Source of the DNA: Hanleya hanleyi
Taxonomy: Eukaryota > Mollusca > Polyplacophora > Lepidopleurida > Hanleyidae
Assembly (NCBI GenBank): GCA_036873755.1
Contig: JAVTVY010019578.1
Coordinates: forward strand, 1 to 64,000
Length of the DNA stretch: 64,000 nucleotides
Direction of reading: 5' to 3'
Positions 12,079 through 22,429 of the stretch are shown in pieces; positions within the stretch are counted from its first letter, which is position 1, and each line of letters begins with the position of its first letter. Below the pieces are notes generated by a model. It saw only the letters and a program-made list of their open reading frames with translations. It did no database searches and was not told the DNA's origin. A program made the position numbers and the translations under genes.

Positions 12079-13850
12079 TTATTCCTGATTTGTTGTTGTG
12101 AAGTTTATGAATGAACATTTTGCGATATTGAGTGTCAGTTTCCAAGTTTTACATCTTTCACATACAGTCAGTATCGCTCTGCAATAAAATCCGTATTTTC
12201 TTCCCTTTCTATAGATTAGGTAAAAAAATACATCGTCAGCTAATAATAAACGATTGCAAAATCTTAGAGTGGTAGAAACAAAAAAACAAAGTGGGATCAC
12301 AAGATGGGACTGAACACGAATTTGAAAACACGCCATTAATTGAAACCGTTTGCTTCCTTCCAAAACGATACGACGTTGGCCAGTTCAGAAGGCTACCTGA
12401 AATAGCATAAGCTTTAAAATGTTCAAAGATGTAATCAACCTCGAATCTTGGCTGAAATCGATTTCTCTCAAACTCTGCGAAAGTGCCATATGTTACAACA
12501 GGTACAAAATGAGACACATTTGACCACAAAAAACTAAACTTGTTTCTACCATTCACGACAAAATAGAAGGAATTGATCTTTAAAAATAAACAGCATGGCA
12601 TGCCGTTTATTTTTCCACGGCCGTGTCAACAAGCGTATACACGCGTGGTGCATTCTACCAACGTATGCTATGCGACATTACCGAACCGTAGGCACGAGCC
12701 ATGACGTTATCCCATGGCTGCAGCTGTGCAGCATTCAAATTCGTGAGCGTCGCTACGTCATTCATACGTCACGCAGTGACTTCATTTTCATCTCCGCGTA
12801 CACCACACACTCAATGATGAAACAGGAAACCCGTCGAAGCGGGCAGAGTTTCAAATTTCTCTGACAAGATATTCTTGCATTCTTTGTATATGGCCATCCC
12901 ACCATCATCAAATATAATACATATAATGCTTTGGTAACCTTCCCTGTTGAAAAAACCCATAGGGGAGAGTTTACAAAATCCATCCATTTTGAGGCTGATT
13001 ACATCTTTAAGTTTATGAATTAACAATGGGTGAATAACTGAGAGGAAAGTGCTAGGGAAAGCGGTGTGAATAGCATGAACCTCTCGGCGTTTTTCAGTTT
13101 GTGACTTTAAGACGTCAGTGAAGGTAGCTAAGTTTGTAACAGTGGAACGCTTCTGTACAAAGCCATGTTGCTCATCACATATTGTTGGGTAAAATTATAG
13201 CTCAAATAAACCTTGACAACAGATTCGAATGGTTTATCTATTTTGGGAATGATTGAGCGAGGTTTGCAGTTCCTGACATTTTGTCTCCAGATTTAAAAAT
13301 TGGTATGACATTGGCGTAGTTTAATACCCGGAAGGGGTTCCCGCCTTGAGTGACATGTTAAACAAATTACACATGGGAACGTACAGCTGTTTGGCGCATG
13401 TTTGGAAACCAGTTCCGGTAATCTCATCATAGCCAGGAGATTTGCTAGTGTACTCCTGGTGAACACATATCACCTCTGGATATTCAGTCAGATAATCTCT
13501 ATTAAACATGGACGAGAAGTGTCGATAAAACATGTTAGTTATGTCCTCAATATTTTTGATTTCGTTCACGCTGTCTGAAATTGCACTTGCAAATGAGCCT
13601 TCGTTTCGTTTCCCGCGCACAAAACGTCAAAAGCGGTTGGGGTTGACTTCAACGGTCTCCTCAGTTGTAGTCTCTATAATTTACCTTCTGAGTTTGTGTA
13701 ATTTCAACTTCTTTTCTAAGGTCTGAGAACCACCTGTATTCAATTGAGGACTTGTCTCAACCAGTTCGTGTACAGGCTTCAATAGACTGACCACCTCTAT
13801 GAGCCAGTTTAAAGGAGTGTACGTTTCACCTCTCCAAGTGCGCACCCGGT
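12079..13850 (-). pseudogene. Decayed non-LTR retrotransposon reverse transcriptase, copy 1
   Basis: The reverse strand encodes broken pieces of a LINE-type reverse transcriptase in the correct order. They are: a pre-RT segment with NRFWRF-like spacing and RGKRNEGSFASAISDSVNEI (about 13620-13560); a KSPGYDEITG palm-entry motif (near 13445); a NLFNMSLKAG segment (near 13360); GISGSLLNWPTSYRFGRKQ (near 12400); and the catalytic LLADDVFFY box (near 12235) followed by KLTLNIAKC. In functional elements this enzyme copies element RNA at a nicked chromosomal target. Here the frame is broken many times and is split by a TIR-bearing insertion at 12427-13010, so no active protein is possible. No endonuclease domain was found. 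The paralogous fragment is at 50070-51130. The clade is not assigned; jockey/CR1-like is the closest impression. Confidence 0.8.
12427..13010. mobile_element. TIR-bearing insertion inside the reverse transcriptase relic
   Basis: The paralogous block runs uninterrupted from GCTTTAAAATGTTTAAATTT, whereas here about 585 bp intervene. The insertion starts AAAGATGTAATCAACCTC and ends with the near-complement GAGGCTGATTACATCTTT, giving terminal inverted repeats of about 18 bp. The flanks (TTCA left, TTAA right) could be a decayed TTAA duplication. A frame of 89 codons inside it (12595-12864) has no recognised domain. Confidence 0.75.
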
Positions 13851-13974
13851 CGGCTTTGCGCTTTCTCTACTACCAATGACGTCACAATGCTGTTATTTCG
13901 CTTATAAATCTTAGTAGTAGTAAGCCAGCAAATTCATTAGGAAAAGTGTGGCTGAAAAAAAATGTGACTGAGTT

Positions 13975-14100
13975 GCCATGGTGACGTGACGTCATGATGA
14001 CGTCACGAATGACGTCACAGTCGGTCACGTGACATCCGGCTCAAAGATCACTTCCGTGTCACTTCCTGTGACGTCATTTTCGGTGACGTGACGGTCCAGC
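13975..14100. promoter_or_regulatory. Dense TGACGTCA (CRE-like) cluster
   Basis: At least three TGACGTCA palindromes fall within about 30 bp (13987-14018), followed by GTCACGTGAC (E-box), TGTGACGTCATTTTCGG and GGTGACGTGACGG. These are the consensus sites for CREB/ATF and USF-type factors. No transcription unit could be attached to them, so a regulatory role is inference. They may just be part of a repeat, because similar motifs recur in the giant inverted repeat at 55-58 kb. Confidence 0.45.
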
Positions 14101-14204
14101 AAGAGTGATCTCCCCCTGCATAAGACCCCAGTGACTGCCAATGTTAATCTATAAAGGGAGTGCATATATAGGATAGGTTTTTTTCTTGCGGATTTTTTCT
14201 TGTG

Positions 14205-14540
14205 GTCTGTTAGGCCCATACTGTTGCAGTGGACAATGTTGGTCCCACTGGCAAACTCACTAATGGACATTTGCGGTATGGGATATTCAATCTTGTTTTC
14301 TTCGTCTCGCGATGTAGAACACGATGGGTGGGGTATCGAAGTCATTGGGTGAAATTTTTCGTCCATTTTTAAATTTTAAGTCCAGGTAGGTCCGGGGTAG
14401 ACAGGGTATGTCCATACTGGCACAGTGGACAATGCTGGTGTCACTGGGAAACCCACTCCTGGACATTTTTGATATGGGTTGTGGCCCCTTGTTTTCTTCA
14501 TCTCGAGCTGTAAAAACACGATGGCCATGCGTTGAATTTT
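14205..14540. repeat. Two-copy ~196 bp direct repeat
   Basis: GTGGACAATG(T/C)TGGTG recurs at 14229 and 14425. Also shared are GGACATTT..GGTATGGG / GATATGGG, CTTGTTTTCTTC(G/A)TCTCG and ACACGATGG. No coding signal is conserved between the two copies. Confidence 0.8.
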
Positions 14541-14879
14541 TTTGAAAAGTTACCGTGCGATTGCGCACTGGGAAATTAGTGTTGGGGTGGATTTTGGGGG
14601 GTCTGGGCGGACCTATGTTGGTCCCATTGGGTCGTGTGAGGTGTCAGCGTGACGTACTCGTGGGGTCGCGTCCAACTGGATAGGTATGGGGTGGAACTGA
14701 CGTCATTCTGCGCATGCGCAATAGAACAAGCGCTGGATGAGCGGAAAGAGGAGAGTTCCCTCGAAGTTTTCCAGGATGACGCCATTAGTTTGTGTAATCC
14801 ACCCCCACCGGCGTGCAATCACGTACACACACACTGATTACGTCACCTTATGACGTCAATGCAACCGTCACTTCTCGAA

Positions 14880-14940
14880 ACAAAATTTGGCGGCAGTGAC
14901 GTCTTCCGGAAGTCACGTGACCGGAAGTCGCGCCCCAAAA
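14880..14940. promoter_or_regulatory. ETS / E-box / ETS motif cluster, promoter-like
   Basis: CAGTGACGTCTTCCGGAAGT is followed directly by CACGTGACCGGAAGTCGCG. Two ETS-type CCGGAAGT sites flank a CACGTG E-box, with a TGACGTC half-palindrome just upstream and an NRF-1-like TGCGCATGCGCA at about 14707. This is the composition of CpG-rich housekeeping promoters. No downstream gene was recognised on either strand, so the role is unproven. Confidence 0.35.
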
Positions 14941-14944
14941 CTCT

Positions 14945-15605
14945 TAGGCAATTTAACATTTTCCTATTACTTGAGTTGTCTCCCTTTTATATACAGACGA
15001 TGCTGCGAGTTATGATAGCTCATTATACAGGCTCTTGTGTGGGTCACCATTTGTAATGTTGGCTGTTTCGACTTTTGATTAGTGAATATCAAATATTCAA
15101 AATTGAAATGCAGGATTTTCAGCGGTCGACAAAAATTCGAAAAGTCCAAGTAGAGTATATCAAATACCTTATCCCAACTCTCGCGAGAACTGTCTTTAAC
15201 GATCACAAAAACGGTGGCGGACATCTCGTTTCAACGTTTTCACTTATACACACATAAGGGGAAGATCCGCTTCCCCATATCTACAGTTCCATTACTTTGT
15301 ATGGGTTGGAATTTGTCGGTTTTGGAAACATTTCACCATGGTCATATTAACCCTCTTACGTCCTTTTGCAGCATTAGCTCCGGAAATGAAATGATGAATC
15401 AAAGCATGGTTTTAGAACAGATTATATCCGATATCCGTGAACTGTTCTTGAGGTTTAGTAGCATTTCACAAATACAGTCGAAAAACTTGAATTCGAGGTA
15501 GGCACAGCAATTCAATAAATAACTGTCTGGCTTGAAGGTATATTCTAGCCGCCCATAATGATGTTCCAATCTTCAAATCCGTATTCCTGCTCTATATTAG
15601 GTCGT
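14945..15605. other. No feature recognised
   Basis: Between the motif cluster and the 41 bp satellite I see no supported gene, RNA or repeat. The longest open frame is 95 codons and has no motif. Confidence 0.5.
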
Positions 15606-15611
15606 TTTCAT

Positions 15612-16095
15612 GACTACACGTTTAGGCGCAGCCTTTCTACACGATTAGGCACATTTCAGCAGTAAGGCGTAAATTTTCTACACGATTAGGCGCAACACAT
15701 AATTAGGCGCAAAATGATTTCCATATAAGCGCGTTTCCACGATTAGACGCATATTTCTTACACGAATAGGCGCATTTCCACAACAAGGAGGAAATCTCCT
15801 ATACGAATAGGCGCATTTTCACAATTAGGAGACATTTTTCTACACGATTAGGCGCAACGCGGAATTATGCGCAAAATGGTTCATATGATTAGGAGCAGTT
15901 GCATGATTAAACGCAGTCTCTTTACACGATTAGGCGCATTTACACAAATAGGCGCAAATTCCGTACACGATTAGGCGCAGTTCCACCATTAAGCGCAATT
16001 TTTCTACACGATTAGGTGCGACACGTTATTAGGCGCAATTTGTTTACACGATTTGGCGCTGACACGATTAGCCGCAAATACACGATTAGGCCACC
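15612..16095. repeat. 41 bp dimeric satellite, (A)CACGATTAGGCGCA motif
   Basis: About 24 occurrences of a TTAGGCGCA-like core are spaced in strict alternation: 23, 18, 23, 17, 22, 18, 23, 18, 23, 18, 23, 17, 24, 18, 23, 18, 23, 18, 23, 17, 23, 16, 18. The true unit is therefore about 41 bp, made of a 23 bp half (TTTCTACACGATTAGGCGCA type) and an 18 bp half (CACAATTAGGCGCA type), repeated roughly 11-12 times. The cores are better conserved than the linkers. Confidence 0.9.
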
Positions 16096-16099
16096 CGTA

Positions 16100-18878
16100 C
16101 GGGCTTGTGTCAAAATGATAGTGCTTAAACACAGCGGCTGAATACAAAAACATATTGCTTTACTTCATTTTCTGTCGGTTTCTTTCAAGGACATGTCGTG
16201 GTGGCAACCAAAATAGTAGGTAGAAGGTATGGTAACTGATTATAAAATTGGCTTTTGACATTAGATTTGAGGAGAGAAATGAGATGTGCATTCTTTGATA
16301 TTTGGGGGCAATATCATCCAGATCCTTGGTGCTCTTTTTGACTGATCCTTGGTGCTCTTTTGGATAAGTACTATAGAGGTTCTATCTCGATTATCGGGTT
16401 TAATATCTGTGAACAGTGGATAGTTGGGCAAAATAATTCCGAAAATGTAAAAGCATTAAACCTTAATGAATCAAACATTTGTGAATGAACTGATTGCTCT
16501 TTTCTAGAGTGTCATTAGCGGTAGAAGATGTGTGGAATATGTGTCACCCCTTACAACACTGCAAGAGGAAAGCTAGGTAAATACCATTGAGTAATGGAGA
16601 CTATCCCGATGAAAAAATAATAAAGAATGAAAAGTTTATGTTTTAACATTCTTTGGTAGATTAATAACATCAGTATTTCTACTGAATTTCTCATTAATAT
16701 GATATATGATTAACATGATATGCTATAAATCCACGGGGTGTCAACTTTAATATTTTGTCGTTTTGGAGATATTTTAGACAGGTCGGTAGCGAACATAATG
16801 CTCTCCTCCTTCCAAACCTGGCAGGGTTACATTGACCAAATTCCACAACAATAACTTATAAGTAAATGGAAACGAGTACGCGCAGACATTTGTATAATAG
16901 TCCGCATAATGGAACGTTCGTTTTGTCTGATATCATAACAAGTTCGCTAAAACAGCTATTTTGCTGTGTATGTTGCCATTTTTCAATAGTAGTAAAGTGA
17001 CCATTATTTTGCTCATAAATGACACTTGTGAAATCTGAAAATCTGACCTCCATCTTACAGACATATCATTGATTTGATACGGTGGTTGCTATTACTCTCT
17101 GAAGTTGAATGAAAGTTAGAAAATCCGGGTACTCTCGCTGGACCATGTGTGTGTCAGGGAGTTCTTGAGAAAGATCAAACTTTTGATAGCAAATTTTTAA
17201 ATCGGTTGACTTTTCTGGTGAAATCCTGAACACAAACAGATCCACTTGCAAACAGGTGATTCACCAAAAAAGAATACCGCATGTGAGACAATAGTATCAG
17301 TGTGTAACTTTTGAAAAGCTGCAAGGCATAATCGTGCATCGAAACGTTTATTATAAGATTTAATTTCACGGCTCCCTGTTTTAGAAGCATTAAATTACGT
17401 CTTGCTGCTGCGCAAACGCCTGAAGCATAATGTTAGATAATCTGCTGAAACGGTGTCACAAACTACATGCGTATTTTATGGTTACGTCGTCCATTTTACT
17501 TGTACCTGGATGGCCTACTTACACTTGAACGGATATGAGATTTTACATTCTTTAGCTGTTACGTTTGTGAAGCCAAAATTAATTTTTTCAAGCTTGTACA
17601 ACAGGCCGTATTTAGTACAGGAAAAATATAAATACTGCACAATATGTTGCATTCTATAAACTCTCAAATTTGAAAATGACGTGAAATAGGGTCAACGGAC
17701 ATTTAGAATTAGGATTTGCCTGTGTTTAGCTTAGTTTAAACATATTGCCTTGCTAAAGAAAATAGCACACGGACGAAGACAAAATCTATACAACTAACAG
17801 CGCCTGTCTCTGTGTAAATGGACAAACAAGCGACAGTACAGGTATTCAGTATTGATGGACCGAACGGGAAACAGGTGTCAATACATCAGTTTTCCACACC
17901 ATGATTGATACGGTATAATAAAGTAGTTGTCTAAAAACTTTCTGTTTCTTTGATAAACTGTAAAGCTAGGAAGTATAGGGTATTTTCATTTTCAGGTAAG
18001 TCCACCTCACCTCATCAGATTTGATAAACGCTACACGAGATTGGTAGCAGTTGAAACATTTACCAGCGACAGACATGGTGTCTTGTACATAGCTAAGTAA
18101 GTAACAGTAACGGTCAGCATTTAAATTCGGCACCCCACCGTATCAGGCCTGCATTCAGTTGGCCGCATCTATATTATAGTGGGGATAATATTAGGGCGCC
18201 TTTTTGTCTTTTTAGTATGTATGTTAGCAGTGATTTTTGATATATCTAAATTGTGACACACTGAACAATAACTAGCTTTTCTCTTCCAGGAACCTAGCCT
18301 ATGCTTTGGTATACTATGATTATTTTTTTTAATTTGTTGCTAATGCTGTTATATTAAATAGATCTTTGGATTTTTTAATTGTCAAAGGTTGAAAACTGAC
18401 TGACGCACTAGACGCTGGTAATCTAATGCTTGCAATATCACCATATCTGCTGTGCCATTACATCGATAGTATACTTTTGTTCAAGATATCTTATGTTAGA
18501 TATACAAAAGAATCCAGCCTAAAATACATGCTAGAAATGTAAAAATAAAACAGATGAAAGCCTGATTTCAAAAGTCCGTCGACGCTGTTCTATGTAATTT
18601 TTATTTTTGAAGATTTACACTCATCCTCCATATGCAGGTTTAAATGCTGTCAGACGAACCATCACTATGGATCATGGTTTACAGTATAAAACTTGCCGTG
18701 ACGGTAATCCTTCTGTACGAAATATAGTTTTTTCGTTAAAAATGAAAAAAAGGAAAGATTTTTGTGGCTATTTTATATCAATTTGTTCTTTAGAAAGTTT
18801 GATCCGTCTGATGCCAGTTAAGACTGTTAAGACCTAACATACTACACGAATTGGGACTAGAGTCTCTCATTCGGAAAT
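16100..18878. other. No gene recognised; possible decayed MITE at 16725-16830
   Basis: AT-rich sequence with no domain-bearing frame. At 16735-16825 the sequence recalls one end of the TTAA-flanked MITE family (GTGTCAACTTT, TTTTGTCGTTTTGGAG, CCTGGCAGGGTTA), suggesting a very old copy. Nothing else could be supported. Confidence 0.45.
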
Positions 18879-18879
18879 A

Positions 18880-19295
18880 AAATACAAGCGCCTAGTCCGT
18901 CATTCAATATTCAGCCATCGTTCGCTAAATAATTTCCGCGTCCATAATCCAAAGACCTAATTAATATAATAGCTTTAGCACCAAATTAAAAGAATAAATC
19001 ATAGTATACAAACAACTAGACTAGCTCCAAGCAAGAGAGAAGCAGTCAGCAGTTTTCAATGATGCCAGGAAGACATGAAGATGATTTAAAAATATCAAAT
19101 CCGTCTCGCTTTTCAGTATTCTTATTCCATATCATTTTCGTTGTAAAGTCGTTATCTGGAGTATCATGTATCTCAGCCAAGCTTCGACCGCGGCTGTTCA
19201 TATCTAAGGGTCGTGAAATACATGGGCTCATACAGACCCTAGCCCCTGGTTAAGCGGCATTAGACACATGTTACGAAACGTACGCCATATATCTT
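18880..19295 (+). repeat. Dispersed repeat family X, long copy
   Basis: Same landmarks in the same order as 8865-9281: ACAAGCGCCTAGTCCGTCAT, CCGCGTCCATAATCCAAAGA, AGAGAGAAGCAGTCAGCAGT and TTAAGCGGCATTAGACACAT. It ends near the start of the reverse transcriptase relic at 19320. Confidence 0.85.
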
Positions 19296-19319
19296 GCACA
19301 CTACGCTCGTATGTTGCTC

Positions 19320-20690
19320 TCAGCACGCGATATGTATCGCCAAACTTGAGAAACTTCCACTGGAGGCGCTTGATGATATAGCCCTGTCACATTTAATACA
19401 GGATCTAGCAAATGCTAGGCGAGATATGTATACGCCATATGTTTGTACCTCTGATATATTACTGTCCAGAGAGGGACAGTTTACTATATCGAAATTATAA
19501 TCATCTATTTTATCGTAACGTCGCTTCATTTTTATACAGATATAGGTCCAAATAAGATGTACAGTTATGGCCATCTTCAGATTTCTTCAAATCTAGTGAA
19601 GGTGAAGATGTATCCTTCACTGCGTCATCCGCGCCAAGAAGATCGTCTATATAGCGTTTGGTGAATGAGAAGGAACGGGCTTTGATATTATCTGTTGGAA
19701 GCGTCTGCATATGGTCGTATTCATAACAGAACAGATATATGGCAGCAAAAGGGGGTGCACAATTAGTACCCATTTCACAGATATTATTGATTGAAAATTC
19801 AACCAACTCTATAAACAAAGAAACATTCCATGGATGATATCCCCTGTATGTAGAAGAGCGGAAGAATGCTCCACGTCTTCTGACATTAACATATCGGCGA
19901 TCAGTTTTCTTCAACACCGATACTGCTAATCAACTAAGACGGTCAATAAGGTCATGATAAGGGATTATAGTATAGAGAGTCGAGGAATCCCATGTCGATA
20001 CATGTCTGTCAGTTATTTACCCACAAGCATTCATTGCCAGAGTTCTTAGAAATAGTGGGGCAATACCTTTCCCAAAATGCTTTTACCTACTGAAGGTCTC
20101 TCATCATTAGGGTTGAAAGAAGCTTGGTGGTTTCAGCTTCTAGAACCAGCTATGAATCTATCTCTGCATGGTAATTTATGAATTTTGGGAGTCCAGTACA
20201 CTTTCGGTATATCGTTATGAGTGGTTGGAAGACAAATGCCTCTTTCCTGGAGAACATTTTGTGATTGCTAAATAAATCTTCCAGATCTGTTTGCGAGTAA
20301 GTAGACGTATTCGGCGATGGTGGCGGCGATGGTGGGCTTATATTCAATTCCTTAACCAGCACCTGGTAATAGTAATATTTACATATGAATATTGTATTAT
20401 TTGAAGCTTTGTCTGCTGGGACTATGACGAATTTACTCTGGAGATTTGCTAGAACTTCTTGCGTACTGAGGTTTCTTTCAACTACCTTGATCTTCGTGAG
20501 ATCCAGCCAGTCAGCGAGTACTGTAGGTTTGTTTCAACTACCTTGATCTTCGTGAGATCCAGCCAGTCAGCGAGTACTGTAGGTTCAACTTTTTCTCGCT
20601 TTGACCACTCAATGGCGTTTTGTAACAGTGCCGAACCCTTGTCATTATCAGTTAAACCATACGGACCAAGTCTCTAGAATCCAGAACAGT
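19320..20690 (-). pseudogene. Decayed reverse transcriptase with YIDD box
   Basis: Read from right to left on the minus strand, the pieces follow the order of a reverse transcriptase common in invertebrate genomes: VLADWLDLTKIKVVE and KFVIVPADKASNN (20590-20400), a TGLPKFINYH-like remnant of the WLPKLHK motif (near 20190), MGTNCAPPFAAIYLF (near 19770), the catalytic FTKRYIDDLLGADD (near 19650), SYLDLYLYKNE, and DYNFDIVNCPSLDSNI..YGVYIS (near 19470). The enzyme would have copied element RNA. Multiple frame breaks and a 56 bp internal tandem duplication (20476-20586) make it non-functional. Family assignment (Penelope-like versus another LINE group) is uncertain because no endonuclease domain was seen. 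Confidence 0.8.
20476..20586. repeat. 56 bp tandem duplication inside the reverse transcriptase relic
   Basis: TTTCAACTACCTTGATCTTC through GTACTGTAGGTT is present twice, starting at 20476 and 20532, and the copies are essentially identical. Fifty-six is not a multiple of three, so the duplication breaks the reading frame. Near-identity suggests a recent event in an already dead element. Confidence 0.95.
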
Positions 20691-20699
20691 TCACGCTCT

Positions 20700-22195
20700 G
20701 GGATTTTTCGGGACAGTCCCATCAAAATATCCTAGGAAAGTGAACCCTTTTCCACGAAGGCGGTTTGATAGTATAGACACGCCGTATCAGCCAAATGAAC
20801 TGAATTGTTTCAACATGTAATAGTGTTTGCACTAAACCAATATTCTCGGCTTGTCAACAGTATGCAGTGTAATCGAAAAAAAATGTGAAAAAAATATTCA
20901 TTCTCATATGAATGCCGAAGTGAGGGTACGGATATTAAATGTTCTCTGCCTAAATATATGCCGGACTTTTTCACTCGTATATATGAGCAGCAAAGTGTAA
21001 CTTTCGAAAAAATAAGTTGTTGGGGTATCTGAAATCACATTCAAAAATAGTACAATGGAATTTGTATGATTTTCTCAAGAAAAAAAACAAAGAAACATGC
21101 ACCAGGAGTGTGAGAAATAAGATAGTTATCCCACAGTCTCGTCCTTCATGCATTGGCGTGCCTGGTGTCTTGGATTTCCAGTCAGATATTTAAAAACAGA
21201 TAATTTCATTGGCTCGTTCAAATACGGAAGACATGTAACGTAATGCTTGGAGAAGCGGGCATCGAGCGAAATCAAGTCAATATGTTAAGTGTAATTATTT
21301 ATTGAAATGCTAAGTCAATATGTTAAGTGTAATCATTTATTGAAATGCTAATTTCTCATAGCTAGGGATGATGGTTGGTGAATAAACGCGAGCTTTTCTT
21401 TGTATAAATTAAATTAAATTAAATTGAGGGATGTGCATTAATTCATTATCCGACGTAATTACAAAATGTGTTGTTTAAAGTTGTCAACAGTGTCAGAAAA
21501 TTGTCACAGTGACATCACCAGCGTTTCTTGTCCTGGCCGATTTTAAATAAACTCAAAATTTCATAGCTGCAAGAAGCCTTAAGGCGTTTAACCTAAGTGA
21601 AACGAAACAGCTATAAAAGTGATGCTTTGTTGTTATTGTGAACATATACCATTAGACTAAGGTCTGGAGGGACAATTGATGTAGAACAATTTGCTGAAAG
21701 CCTCAAACAGGGGAATAAATTAAAGAACTAAATCATAAAGGCTTTGGTGTATATCTATATGTGAGCAGGCTTTCTGTTGATGATATGGAATATGATGGTA
21801 CATCTGGGTATATAACTTAACTGCGCCTATATGATACCTAAGGTGAAGTTCAGGCTGTGCCTTTTTGATATATACTTGGCAACATAATGATGCCTTACTG
21901 CTGGTAGGCTACACATCACTCCATTCCTATCTATCTTGTCAGGAATCACAGTCTGATGATATGAATTCAGACTATCACCATCGATTTGACACGGCATGAA
22001 CTAGTAGCATTCTCGTAAATTTCACCATCGAAGAATGATAATACTACAGTTGTAATATTGTACCCTTCAAAGAGTGGATGACAAGCCGTGTGTCTTCACG
22101 GGTATATTAGCCATTGTAAAAGTTTGATCCACTGCGTTGGCTTCTTATCGCAGACATAATCTCCTCAGTTAGGTCATGCGAGCTGGAACCAGCTC
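20700..22195. other. No gene recognised; 38 bp two-copy repeat at 21274-21350
   Basis: AAGTCAATATGTTAAGTGTA starts at 21274 and 21312, a 38 bp tandem pair differing at one base. An AATTA-type microsatellite lies at about 21405-21425. No coding or RNA feature was seen. Confidence 0.6.
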
Positions 22196-22197
22196 CA

Positions 22198-22422
22198 GCT
22201 GTCAAAACATCACTTTTCTGGTACCCCTCTTGGCCGCCATTTTGAATTTACCCATGATTCTCTGCTCGGGTGGTCATGCAAATATGCTCAAAATATGCCA
22301 ATATGATAATCTAAAAAGTCACGAAATTTCAGCTCTCAATCTTTTGTCGTTTCGGAGGTAGGAATAAAAAACTAACGTGTGGGGGTGGGGGCGGAGTGCC
22401 CCCCCCCCCAGGCCAGGTAGGG
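22198..22422 (-). mobile_element. TTAA-flanked MITE family, truncated copy
   Basis: This is the reverse complement of the 29209 end of the full element. It includes CATCACTTTTCTGGTAC, GGCCGCCATTTTGAATTTAC, TTTTGTCGTTTCGGAG and the terminal CCAGGCCAGGTAGGGTTAA, with TTAA at 22423-22426. The other half of the element is missing. Confidence 0.8.
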
Positions 22423-22429
22423 TTAACCT

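Larger units (their letters stand above)
9282..13911. repeat. Large duplicated block, copy 1 (paired with 47447-51177)
   Basis: Colinear, same-strand similarity with 47447-51177. It starts at AGCCCATCTATTGCAATATT and ends at GTCACAATG(C/T)TGTTATTTCGC. Copy 1 is longer because of private insertions: a 162 bp tandem repeat region (about 9618-10095) and a TIR-bearing insertion (about 12427-13010). The block carries decayed reverse transcriptase on the minus strand. It is either a segmental duplication or two 5'-truncated copies of one retroelement. Confidence 0.9.

Noticed and set aside
12595..12864. 89-codon frame in the reverse transcriptase insertion
   Set aside because: No domain, initiation context or conservation; absent from the paralogous block.
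15612..16095. Telomere-like TTAGGC repeats
   Set aside because: The core contains TTAGGC but is separated by 12-17 bp linkers in a 41 bp dimer, and the array is interstitial and imperfect. It does not behave as a telomeric repeat.
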